The notes below the pieces were generated by a model that saw only the letters and a program-made list of their open reading frames with translations, made no database searches and had not been told where the DNA came from. Below, piece after piece: positions 8,601 through 15,113 of a DNA stretch of 23,075 nucleotides; positions within the stretch are counted from its first letter, which is position 1; each line of letters opens with the position of its first letter. A program made the position numbers and the translations under genes. The DNA is taken from the NCBI GenBank assembly GCA_018897875.1, contig JAHIKF010000255.1:1-23075 (forward strand), written 5' to 3'. This DNA is from Pseudomonadota bacterium. Lineage in GTDB: Bacteria; Desulfobacterota; Desulfobaccia; Desulfobaccales; 0-14-0-80-60-11.

Positions 8601-8863
8601 AGCTGGAGTCCATCATCAGCAACCCCATCGACGAAAACTGCGACGGCTGCGCCTTCTGCGTGGACGCCTGCCCCTTCCAGGCCATCACGCTGCTGGAATA
8701 CATGAAAGAGGGCAACCTCAGGAAAACCGTGGAAGTCAACCCCATCCAGTGCAAGGGCTGTGGCTCCTGTATGGCCACCTGCCCCAAGGCGGGCATCTAC
8801 GTGGCCGGGTTCACCCCGGAACAGCTGGAAGCCCAGGTGGACGCGGCGTTGGGACTGATTTAG
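5615..8863 (+). CDS. NuoG-type N-terminus fused to a partial HdrA and a complete HdrA (1082 aa)
   Basis: Iron-sulfur flavoprotein core of the complex. Residues 1-80: NuoG/HndD-like [2Fe-2S] domain (C34, C45, C48, C64). Residues 120-180: two [4Fe-4S] motifs (C123/C126/C129/C133 and C164/C167/C170/C174). Residues 190-500: HdrA sequence that begins only after the family's ferredoxin motif (SEFNAGL, YPQAVP, cluster C226/C234/C237/C241, YPNVYTSLEFERIL, CSNFCC) and has no Rossmann start. Residues 522-1082: a full HdrA with its N-terminal cluster domain (CNCG, CSPSTH), FAD motif VIGGGVAGM (668-676), CNKVCC, and two terminal [4Fe-4S] motifs (C1009-C1019 and C1046-C1056). The NuoG-type His-ligated cluster seems absent. 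The ribosome site before ATG 5615 is weak; repeat sequence comes right up to it. Likely the flavin site where electrons from MvhD are split. Confidence 0.9.
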   Translation: MINLTINDRPIEVPEGTTVLEAARKLGFTIPTLCHFEGLKPYGGCRLCLVEVTAGNRTLLTTACTYPVAEGITVKTDTIEVQEARQFVMDLLLSRCPEVPALQMMAQELGLAEPSYPKGDSDCILCGKCVRMCHEVQHASAIAMMGRGAKREVMTPFGEFSATCRTCGACLFVCPTGHIKDIGVISGKTPIPRLSEFNAGLIAQGNIYKTYPQAVPKEPVIDAANCVHMLTGDCGICSQTCPAGAIDFDQQDEKLTLEVGSVIMAPGFKTFDPSNLPAYGYGRYPNVYTSLEFERILSPGGPYHGHVVRRSDGKEPKKIAWIHCVGMRSDREGEHPYCSNFCCMAALKQAVIAREHIGQELDMALFYMDMRTPRKDFEKYMVRIQNQGTRLIRSRVHTVSPAADGDLEVRYVTEAGEVADEIFDAVVLSVGMVIPPDVVALAEKLEIPLSPNHFVEASCFEPTSTFREGIFSCGAFNGPKDIPQSVMEGSAAAAASTRPLAAARGTLARKKEFPPEQDVLEEPVRVGVFVCNCGLNIGGVADVPDIVAHSQGLADVAYAQENLFTCSQDAQAVMVEKIKEHDLNRVVVAACSPSTHSPIFQDMLRSAGLNKYLFEMANIRNQCTWVHLNEPDKATGKCKDLVNMAVAKARLLQPLDYITVSVNHRALVIGGGVAGMTSALALADQGYVVDLVERKDSLGGNALKLHTTWRGGLVKPRLDALIRKVTGHDQITIHYNARVEGVSGVVGNFTTTLSTGAAIDHGVVVIAIGAEPLRPEGMYLYKQNPNVLLSLDLDREIMEKSERLKTAQAAAFILCVGSRTPERPYCNKVCCAHAVENAIKLKTINPEIDVYILYRDMRTYGEREALYQRARELGVIFIRHHLADLPRVEEADGRLKITVTDQILQRPVSFTVDFLTLATTIIPHQNAPLAELYKIPLNAEGFFTEAHAKIRPVEAATEGIYLAGLCHYPKPLQESVAEALACASRANTILSKDFLQLESIISNPIDENCDGCAFCVDACPFQAITLLEYMKEGNLRKTVEVNPIQCKGCGSCMATCPKAGIYVAGFTPEQLEAQVDAALGLI

Positions 8864-8866
8864 GAG

Positions 8867-8943
8867 TGAGCAGTAAGCAGTGAGCAGTGAGCAGTGAGCA
8901 GTGAGCAGGGTGGGCACTGCCCACCAAATCAACTGATAGCTGA
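8867..8943. repeat. Composite repeat, copy 2: TGAGCAG heptads, GGTG/CACC hairpin, CTGATAGCTGA
   Basis: Six heptads (8867-8908, one TAAGCAG) begin three bases after the stop of the 1082-codon gene. Next come the perfect hairpin GGTGGGCA-C-TGCCCACC (8909-8925) and CTGATAGCTGA (8933-8943), identical to 5595-5605. MvhD starts 19 bases later, behind GAGG. Confidence 0.8.
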
Positions 8944-8962
8944 CAACTCAAGAGGTTTTACC

Positions 8963-9382
8963 ATGGAAGAGCAGTACGAACCGTTGATTGTGGCTTTTTG
9001 CTGCAACTGGTGCTCCTATGCCGGGGCGGATTTGGCCGGGGTTTCCCGGATTCAGTATCCCCCCAACGGCCGCATCATCCGGGTGATGTGTTCGGGCATG
9101 GTCCACCCCAACCTGGTGATCAACGCCCTCACCAAAGGCGCCGACGGCGTCCTGGTGTGTGGGTGACACCTGGGCGAATGTCATTACCTGGAAGGTAATA
9201 AAAAAGCCAAAGACCGCGCGGAAGGAATTGACTTAATGCTGGAAGACTTCGGCCTGGAACCGGAGCGCTTCCGGATTGAATGGATTGCGTCCTCGGAAGC
9301 CCAGAAGTTTGCGGACGTGATGACGGAGATGACCGAGGCCCTGCGGGATTTGGGGCCGAGCCCGTATAGTACAAGAGGGTAA
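8963..9382 (+). CDS. mvhD: MvhD/FrhD-like [2Fe-2S] electron-transfer subunit, selenoprotein
   Basis: 139 residues when TGA 9164-9166 is read as Sec68. MvhD passes electrons from the hydrogenase to HdrA. Seen: CCNWCSYAGAD (C13, C14, C17), VMCSGMV (C43) and VCGUHLGECHYLEGN (C66, Sec68, C73); the family has Cys at the Sec position. The sequence after the TGA keeps MvhD character to TAA 9380 and reaches normal family length, so a true stop at 9164 would remove half the protein and a cluster ligand. ATG 8963 is chosen for the GAGG upstream and the fit of MEEQYEPLIVAFCCNWC to the family N-terminus. Methanococcus VhuD is a known selenoprotein homologue. Confidence 0.93.
9183..9199 (+). promoter_or_regulatory. 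SECIS-like hairpin of mvhD
   Basis: ATTACC-TGGAA-GGTAAT is a perfect 6-bp stem. Its loop GG lies 24-25 bases after UGA 9164-9166, the same offset as in the HdrA-NuoE gene and mvhA. Confidence 0.65.
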
Positions 9383-9384
9383 AG

Positions 9385-9461
9385 GGGGAAAAGGGAAAAA
9401 CGCGAAAAGGTGGTTTGCAAAAATAGCTTTCTTGCCCTTTTCGCCTTTTCCCCTTTTCGCC
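9385..9461. repeat. Imperfect inverted repeat of GGGGAAAAGG / CCTTTTCGC type
   Basis: A purine-rich arm (9385-9410, with GCGAAAAGG) faces pyrimidine-rich CCTTTTCGCCTTTTCCCC (9436-9453). The right side is a partial tandem duplication of CCCCTTTTCGCC. It fills the gap between mvhD and the 65-codon gene and could form a long stem in the mRNA. The function is unknown. Confidence 0.55.
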
Positions 9462-9490
9462 TTTCTTTTAAAAGCGGAGGAAGAGCACTC

Positions 9491-9688
9491 ATGGACATCC
9501 CATTGGCCAGAATGGTCAACGGCAAAAAATTCATGTGGGACGGCGTCGTCTACGACAGTGACGAGTCGGCCCAACAGGTTATGGAGGGCTATGTCAAAGA
9601 CGGATTCGAGGCAGGAAAGTTTGTCGAGGACGGCCAGTTCCTGGTTTATTCCCGCAGGGTCGCGACAGTAGCGCCAACGGAGGGTTAG
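9491..9688 (+). CDS. Small conserved-looking protein inside the hydrogenase operon (65 aa)
   Basis: I do not recognise a family. It is a soluble, acidic protein: MDIPLARMVNGKKFMWDG at the N-terminus, then an aromatic-rich body with Glu/Asp (DESAQQVMEGYVKDGF, FLVYSRR). It has no cysteine, so it is not an Fe-S carrier. ATG 9491 has GGAGG about ten bases upstream, and it sits between mvhD and mvhG on the same strand with usual spacing. The position suggests an assembly or regulatory accessory of the complex, but that is inference. It could also be an independent small gene that drifted in. Confidence 0.7.
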   Translation: MDIPLARMVNGKKFMWDGVVYDSDESAQQVMEGYVKDGFEAGKFVEDGQFLVYSRRVATVAPTEG

Positions 9689-9772
9689 CGCAGAAGTAGT
9701 GTAAGGGGTGCGGGCGGCAGCTAGTTGAACCAGACGGCTGACTGCCGGGCACTTACCAAAGGAGGGCACATC

Positions 9773-10717
9773 ATGCCGGTAAATGTAGTTTCAGAGTGGT
9801 TGAATGCCTGCTCCGGTTGCGAGATCTCCATACTCAACACCGGGGAGGCGTTGTTGGACCTGTTACCCCACCTCAATTTTGTCCACATCCCCGCTTTAGT
9901 AGATCACAAGTATTTCGGCCAGACCGGGGACGGCACGACCCTGGAGATTCCCGAGGCCGTGGTGGGCATCGTCTCCGGCGGTGTCCGCAACACCGAGCAC
10001 GAGCATGTTCTGAAAGCAGTGAGAGAAAAGGTGAAAATCCTCATTGCCCTGGGCAGTTGCGCCGGCTTTGGCGGCATTCCGGCCGAGGCCAACATGTGGA
10101 AGAACGAAGACGTCATGGACAAAGTCTTCCGGCATTGCGTCACCACCGAGTCGTCAGCGGACCCCAAAGACCCCAATGTGCCCGTGTGGACCCCCAGTTG
10201 CAAGGCCCTGGACGAAGTGGTCAAGGTGGACATCACCATTCCCGGCTGTCCGCCCCACCCGGATTGGATCGCCGACGCCCTCACCGCCCTGCTGGAAGGC
10301 AAGACCGCATGGGCCCTGCCGGAGCGGAGCGTGTGCGACACCTGCCCGGTCATCCGTGAGAAAAAATCGGGCGGCGGCCCCATCAAGCGGGGTATGACCA
10401 ACCTCGAGTTCAACGCCGAAGAGGGCCTGGAGACGATGCGCTGCATCAATGAGCAGGGCTTCTTCTGCATGGGACCGGTAACCCTGGCGGGCTGCGCCGG
10501 CAAGACCGGGGTGCCCCGGTGCGTTCAGGCCCGGACCCCGTGCCGGGGTTGTTTCGGCCCCATCCGCAAGGGGGCCCGACCCATGGTAGACATGATGGGC
10601 GCCCTGACTTCGGTGGGCCTGGACCCCAAAACCTTGATAGACCGGCGGGCCATCATGAACCGCTACATCGGCGCGCATGGGTTCCTGACGCCGCTGCCGG
10701 CGCGCCCGGTAAAATAG
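9773..10717 (+). CDS. mvhG: Group 3 [NiFe] hydrogenase small subunit (MvhG-like)
   Basis: 314 residues carrying the Fe-S relay from the Ni-Fe site. Cysteine motifs in order: CSGCE (C13, C16), ALGSCAGFGG (C96), PGCPPHP, SVCDTCPV, MGPVTLAGCAGKTG and CRGCFGP, consistent with three [4Fe-4S] clusters. There is no twin-arginine signal peptide, so it is cytoplasmic, as expected for the Mvh/Vhu group. ATG 9773 follows GGAGG by seven bases. An in-frame upstream extension exists but has no ribosome site. mvhA starts eight bases after the stop. Confidence 0.95.
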   Translation: MPVNVVSEWLNACSGCEISILNTGEALLDLLPHLNFVHIPALVDHKYFGQTGDGTTLEIPEAVVGIVSGGVRNTEHEHVLKAVREKVKILIALGSCAGFGGIPAEANMWKNEDVMDKVFRHCVTTESSADPKDPNVPVWTPSCKALDEVVKVDITIPGCPPHPDWIADALTALLEGKTAWALPERSVCDTCPVIREKKSGGGPIKRGMTNLEFNAEEGLETMRCINEQGFFCMGPVTLAGCAGKTGVPRCVQARTPCRGCFGPIRKGARPMVDMMGALTSVGLDPKTLIDRRAIMNRYIGAHGFLTPLPARPVK

Positions 10718-10725
10718 GGGGTATT

Positions 10726-12168
10726 ATGGGAAAAGTCATCAATATTCAACCGGTAACCCGGATCGAAGGCCACGCCAAGGTGGCCATTACGCTGGATGAC
10801 GCGGGCAACGTCACCGATACCAAGGTGCACGTCCAGGCGCTGCGCGGCTTTGAAAAATTCTGCGAAGGCCGCCCGGTGGAGGAAATGCCCCGGATCGTCT
10901 GCCACATCTGCGGCATCTGCCCCTGGGCGCATCACCTGGCCTCCAGCAAGGCGGCCGACGCCTGCCTGGGGGTGACGCCGCCCCCGGCGGCGGTGAAACT
11001 GCGCCGCCTGATGCAGAGCATCGCCTATGTCAGCGACAAGATCCTGCACTTTTACTTCCTGGCGGCGCCGGACTTCGTCATCGGCCCCGACGCCGACTAC
11101 TCGGTGCGCAACGTCGTGGGCATCATCCAGGCGGCCCCGGACATTGCCAGGCAGGTGGTGAAGATGCGCCAACAGGGGGCCATGATGCTGGAGCACTTCG
11201 CCGGCCGGGCCATTCATCCCACCTTCTCTCAGGCCGGCGGGGTCAGCAAGCCCATGACCGAAAAAGAGCGGGAAGAGATGCTGCCCCAGGCCAATGAACT
11301 GCTGGAGTTTTCCAAGTTCTCCATCAACTTCGCCAAGGAAAACGTCTTCCCCAAGTACCTGGATGCCATCAAATCCATCGGGGTCATCGAGGTGGGGTAT
11401 CTGGGCACCGTCACGGACGACGGCGCCCTGGACTTCTACGACGGCAAACTGCGGCTGATGAAGCCCGACGGCACCTACGACGATTTCGCCTACGACCAGT
11501 ACGTGGACTACATCGGGGAGTGGGTGGAGCCCTGGTCCTACCAGAAGTTTCCCTATGCCAAGAAGTGGGGCAAACTCGACATGTCCCTGGATCACCCCGT
11601 GGGCGTCTACCGCACCAACTGCCTGGCCCGGATCAACGTGGCCGACAAGATGGCCACCCCCCTGGCCCAGGCGGAGTTGGAGGAGTTCCGGGCGGCGTTC
11701 GGCCGGCCGGCCCACTTTACCCTGCTGTACCACTACGCCCGCCTCATCGAGCTGGTGCAGGCCGCAGAGACCGCGGTGCAGCTCTTGAACGACCCGGAGA
11801 TTACCAGCACCGACATCCGGGCCGCGGTCACGCCTAAGGCCGGCCGGGGCATCGGCTGCGTGGAGGCCCCCCGGGGCACCCTGATCCACGACTACACCAC
11901 CGACGACAACGGCCTGATCACCAACGTCAACCTGATCGTGGGCACCACCCACAACAACGCCGCCATCAACATGTCGGTGAACCAGGCGGCCAAGCTGTTC
12001 ATCAAAGACGGCAAGTATGATCAGGGAATCCTGAACAAGGTGGAAATGGCCATACGCGCCTACGATCCGTGACTGAGCTGCGCCACTCACCGCCTGGATG
12101 GCGGTGTCGCTGTGGAGATCACCTTCATGGATAAGAACAACGAGGTGATCGACCAGCTCAGGAATTAA
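10726..12168 (+). CDS. mvhA: [NiFeSe] hydrogenase large subunit (MvhA-like), selenoprotein
   Basis: 480 residues when TGA 12070-12072 is read as Sec449. It holds the H2-activating site. The N-terminal L1 motif is RIVCHICGICP (C62 and C65 as metal ligands), followed by WAHH. The C-terminal motif is DPULSCATH, with Sec449 replacing the first cysteine of DPCxxCxxH and C452 the second. Ending at the TGA would delete two of the four Ni ligands, so readthrough is needed for function. A 25-residue tail (RLDGGV to TAA 12166) follows His455 and is the expected propeptide for a maturation endoprotease. The start ATG 10726 has GGGGG upstream. Last gene of the operon; a strong terminator follows. Confidence 0.95.
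12088..12106 (+). promoter_or_regulatory. SECIS-like hairpin of mvhA, inside the propeptide-coding part
   Basis: CACCGCC-TGGAT-GGCGGTG is a perfect 7-bp stem with a 5-base loop. The loop GG lies 24-25 bases after UGA 12070-12072. Loop size and offset equal those of the mvhD hairpin (TGGAA). Confidence 0.7.
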
Positions 12169-12197
12169 AGAAGCGGTCAGCTTTCAGCAAAAGAAAG

Positions 12198-12243
12198 ATA
12201 GGGGCCACAAGGAGACGAAGAACTTCTTGTGGCCCTATTTTTG
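12198..12243 (+). terminator. Rho-independent terminator of the Hdr-Nuo-Mvh operon
   Basis: ATAGGGGCCACAAG pairs with CTTGTGGCCCTAT (one bulged G), followed by TTTTT. It lies 30 bases after the mvhA stop. Confidence 0.85.
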
Positions 12244-12303
12244 TTGATAGTGAAAAATCGGGAATTATCACCCTGTTCCGGGCGCAGGCCGGGTCGTGGC
12301 AGG

Positions 12304-12332
12304 GTAGGGGCGGGTTTAAAACCCGCCCCTAC
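12304..12332. repeat. GTAGGGGCG palindrome, copy 1
   Basis: GTAGGGGCGGGTTT-A-AAACCCGCCCCTAC has perfect 14-bp arms with a one-base centre. It lies between two convergent transcription units. A related palindrome is at 22187-22214. Confidence 0.75.
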
Positions 12333-12372
12333 AAAAGAGCGCCGGACTTATGATGGCAGGTAATGGCCTCGG

Positions 12373-12927
12373 TTAGCCGCGGTTTTTGCTTCCAGACTTG
12401 AACTCCCGGTGGCAGGTGGCCATACAGTTTTGCAGGTCTCTCAGTTCGTGGAGCATGACTTCCTGCTGGCGGTTGGCCACGGCGTGCTCCAAATTAGCCA
12501 GGTGGTCGAGATATTCCTGCATGGCAGTCTCCCACTCCGGCTCGGCCATGGCGGCAAAGGCCCGGGAGCTGGCTACGAAGTCTTCTAAGGTTCGGGTCTC
12601 GGGAAAGCCGCCCTGGCTCACCACCTGCTGGAGCGCTTTAAACCCGGCTCCCAGCCGCTTTTTTAGCGTTTTCAGGGAATCCTGGCCGCGGCTGACTTCC
12701 TGCCGCGCGGCCTGATCATAATCGCCCAGGCTGGACCAGGACCAGCTCAGTTTAGCGCCGAGATGCCCTTTCTTTTCCTTGAACTCCATGCGGACGAATA
12801 GGTCATCCGGCACCGTCCAGTGGCGCCCCTGGGCCGAAAAGGCCCCCTGGCGGAGCTGCTCACCCAGGCTGGTCAAATAGTCCGCCAGCTCCTGCCGGCT
12901 CATGGTCTGCTCGTCTTTTTCTCCCAT
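12373..12927 (-). CDS. XXXCH-domain protein (GAK-system type) with amphi-Trp-like N-terminus
   Basis: 184 residues. Residues 1-75 resemble the short amphi-Trp type domain (MSRQELADYLTSLGEQLRQG, then alternating charged/aromatic strands LSWSW). The rest is helical and ends LRDLQNCMATCHREFKSG. That terminus resembles the heme-attachment end of cytochrome c' (CxxCHxxF), but here it is MATCH preceded by Cys, which gives CxxxCH. The TIGRFAM XXXCH description fits as I remember it. There is no signal peptide, so covalent heme attachment is unlikely unless it is exported. ATG at 12927 is preferred because the long upstream extension of the frame runs antisense-like through the antiporter gene. It is cotranscribed downstream of the antiporter (58-base gap). 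Other GAK genes (ATP-grasp, CofD-like) are not in the window. Confidence 0.7.
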   Translation of the reverse strand: MGEKDEQTMSRQELADYLTSLGEQLRQGAFSAQGRHWTVPDDLFVRMEFKEKKGHLGAKLSWSWSSLGDYDQAARQEVSRGQDSLKTLKKRLGAGFKALQQVVSQGGFPETRTLEDFVASSRAFAAMAEPEWETAMQEYLDHLANLEHAVANRQQEVMLHELRDLQNCMATCHREFKSGSKNRG

Positions 12928-12985
12928 GCAGACTCCCCTTATCTTTGGGCTCAGTCCAGGGTTCATTGCACCAGAACCCCGGCTA

Positions 12986-14899
12986 TCAGCCCACCACTTC
13001 ACTCCGCTCCATGAGTCGCGCCATTTCCGTTTCCTTGAGGACGACCTGTTCTTCCCGGAGCAGGCGCTCCACCACGGTGAGCAGATGCTGGGCCGACAGC
13101 CGGTTGGGCAGGTAGACATAATCAGCCCCGGCGTTATAGAATTCCAGGGCCCGGGACGGGCTTTCCGCGGTGACGATGATCCGGGCCTCAGGGGCAATCC
13201 TCTTCATCCGGTTAATGAGTCTCAGATTATTCGTACCCACCAGGATTTCATCGGAAATGGTGGAGATCACGATCTTGGCTTCGCCAATGCCGGCATGATG
13301 CAAAGTTTCCGGGTTGCTGATATCGCCGTAGACCACCTTGATGCCGTGGCGCGGCAATCGGCGCAAAACTTGGGGATTAAAATCCACCACGACGATCTTG
13401 TCTTTAAGGTCAACCGCCGTGTCCTCGATCTCCCGGATGAAGGCGCTGGCGACCCGGAAAAAGCCCAGCAGGGCGATGTCTTTAGCGGGCGCCGCCAGTT
13501 CGTCCGTCGGCGCGCTCTTAAGATCCCTGAAGCCCACCCGTTCCATGACTTTGCTCAAGACACCCTGGAGCTGATGGTTGTATTTGATCATGTAGGTGGA
13601 GGAAATGGAGGTGATCACAAAGACAAAGATAATAATGGCTTGGATGTCCGAGACGATATGCTGGCTCTTCAGGCCGATGGCAGTGATAACCAGGGCGAAC
13701 TCGCTGGCCTGGGACAGGTTGATGGAGGTCAGGAGGCTCACCCGGTTGCCGTTCTTGAGAAAATAGAGGATGGGGTACACCGACAGGAACCGGGAGGCGA
13801 TGAGAAAGAGGGCCGTCGCCCCGGCCACCAAAAATATTCCCAGGTTGTCCAGGGGGTTGGGAATTTCCATCCCCAAGGCCACAAAAAACAGGGTGATGAA
13901 AAAGTCGCGGATGTTGACGATTTTTGAAATGATATCGAGGTTGTAAGGAAAAGTGGAGATGGCGACGCCGGCAATCAGGGCCCCCATTTCCAGGGACAGG
14001 TTGAAATAGCCGGCCAGGGCGCAGATGAAGAAGCACCACCCCAAGGAGGCCACCAGCATGAGTTCCGGCAGCCGGGCGATCTTCCGGAAGATATATCCCA
14101 GGACATATTTGCTGAGCGTCATACTGATAACGATGAGCAGGGCGGCCTGGCCGAACTGGATCAGGATCGACAGGATTTTGGGGTCGCTGAGGGAGGTCTG
14201 GATGCTCAGCAACACGATGGCCCAGATATCTTGAAACACCAGGACGCCCAGGGTAAGCCGGCCGGCCAGGGTGCCCAGTTCAAACTTCTCATAGAGCAGT
14301 TTCACCACGATGGTGGTGCTGCTCAGGGCCAGGCACACGGCCAGGTAGAGCAGATCGTACTGGCCGCCCATGATCTTGACGCCGAAAATCTTGTACTCAA
14401 AGGGCGCGCCGATGCTAAACCCCAGCAGCAGGAAGAAACCGAAGCCCATGGCGGCGCACAGGATGAACTGGAAAATGCCCGTGGCAATCAGGGATTTGCC
14501 CGATTCTTTTAGCTTGTTGAGGTTGAGCTCCAGCCCGATCATGAATAAGAGGAGAATCAGGCCGATTTCCGTGATGATCTTGATGTCTGCCTGGCTGCTC
14601 ACCCAGCCGAAGCCGAATTGGGGGCCGATAGCCGCCCCCGCGGCCAGGTAGGCTAAAAGGAGAGGCTGCTTGGTCAGGAAGGCCAGAAAGGCCAGCGCGG
14701 TGGCGGCCATGATGCTGATGCCGATAGCCGAGATGAGACCGCTGCCGCCGCCGTCACCGCTGGCACAGGCAGAAACGGGGCTCGACAGCACGGCCACGGC
14801 GATGAGGAAAAGCGCCACCGGCCAGAGCTTGAATCTGGCCAACCGCGTTGGAGTCATCCCCGCAAACATCTTGATTAACAGGCGAAGTTTCCTGGACAT
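12986..14899 (-). CDS. CPA2 family monovalent cation:proton antiporter with TrkA-N-like domain
   Basis: 637-residue inner-membrane exchanger of K+ or Na+ for H+, KefB/KefC-like. An N-terminal hydrophobic segment (LWPVALFLIAVAVL) is followed by about a dozen transmembrane helices (LLLAYLAAGAAIGP, LILLLFMIGLELNLNKL, LVFQDIWAIVLLSI, LINPT-type NLSQASEFALVITAIG). After about residue 460 comes a soluble RCK/TrkA-N-like domain (ALLGFFRVASAF, VVVDFNP, VYGDISNPETL). Its nucleotide motif is degenerate: GFFRVA instead of GxGxxG. ATG 14899 is chosen for AAGGA and GGGGG just upstream; a start at 14935 is possible but has no such site. The downstream partner is the XXXCH gene. Confidence 0.92.
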   Translation of the reverse strand: MSRKLRLLIKMFAGMTPTRLARFKLWPVALFLIAVAVLSSPVSACASGDGGGSGLISAIGISIMAATALAFLAFLTKQPLLLAYLAAGAAIGPQFGFGWVSSQADIKIITEIGLILLLFMIGLELNLNKLKESGKSLIATGIFQFILCAAMGFGFFLLLGFSIGAPFEYKIFGVKIMGGQYDLLYLAVCLALSSTTIVVKLLYEKFELGTLAGRLTLGVLVFQDIWAIVLLSIQTSLSDPKILSILIQFGQAALLIVISMTLSKYVLGYIFRKIARLPELMLVASLGWCFFICALAGYFNLSLEMGALIAGVAISTFPYNLDIISKIVNIRDFFITLFFVALGMEIPNPLDNLGIFLVAGATALFLIASRFLSVYPILYFLKNGNRVSLLTSINLSQASEFALVITAIGLKSQHIVSDIQAIIIFVFVITSISSTYMIKYNHQLQGVLSKVMERVGFRDLKSAPTDELAAPAKDIALLGFFRVASAFIREIEDTAVDLKDKIVVVDFNPQVLRRLPRHGIKVVYGDISNPETLHHAGIGEAKIVISTISDEILVGTNNLRLINRMKRIAPEARIIVTAESPSRALEFYNAGADYVYLPNRLSAQHLLTVVERLLREEQVVLKETEMARLMERSEVVG

Positions 14900-15113
14900 T
14901 CCTTTCCCCCAGTTGGTGTACCGGACGGACGTCAAAAATTGGTTAAGGAACCGATGACGCGGTAAACCAACACTAACATATCACGGATAAAGGGGAATTT
15001 AAGAGGAAAAACGGCTCAGGCTGATGCGATTGAGGCCAGGGTGCAGCCTATGAGGGCCATAGAACCTATTGCAAAACCTGTCTTAGGTTGCAAAGAGGTT
15101 CTCTCAACCAGTT

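Noticed and set aside
8867..8908. Tandem heptads as a CRISPR array
   Set aside because: Repeat units are seven bases with no spacers; this is simple tandem DNA.
6032..8932. 966-codon open frame on the minus strand
   Set aside because: It is wholly antisense to the 1082-residue HdrA fusion, which has many verifiable cluster motifs. The minus product is low-complexity Gly/His/Val-rich; long antisense frames are common in GC-rich genes.
10663..12090. 475-codon minus-strand frame
   Set aside because: Antisense to mvhA; no recognisable domain.
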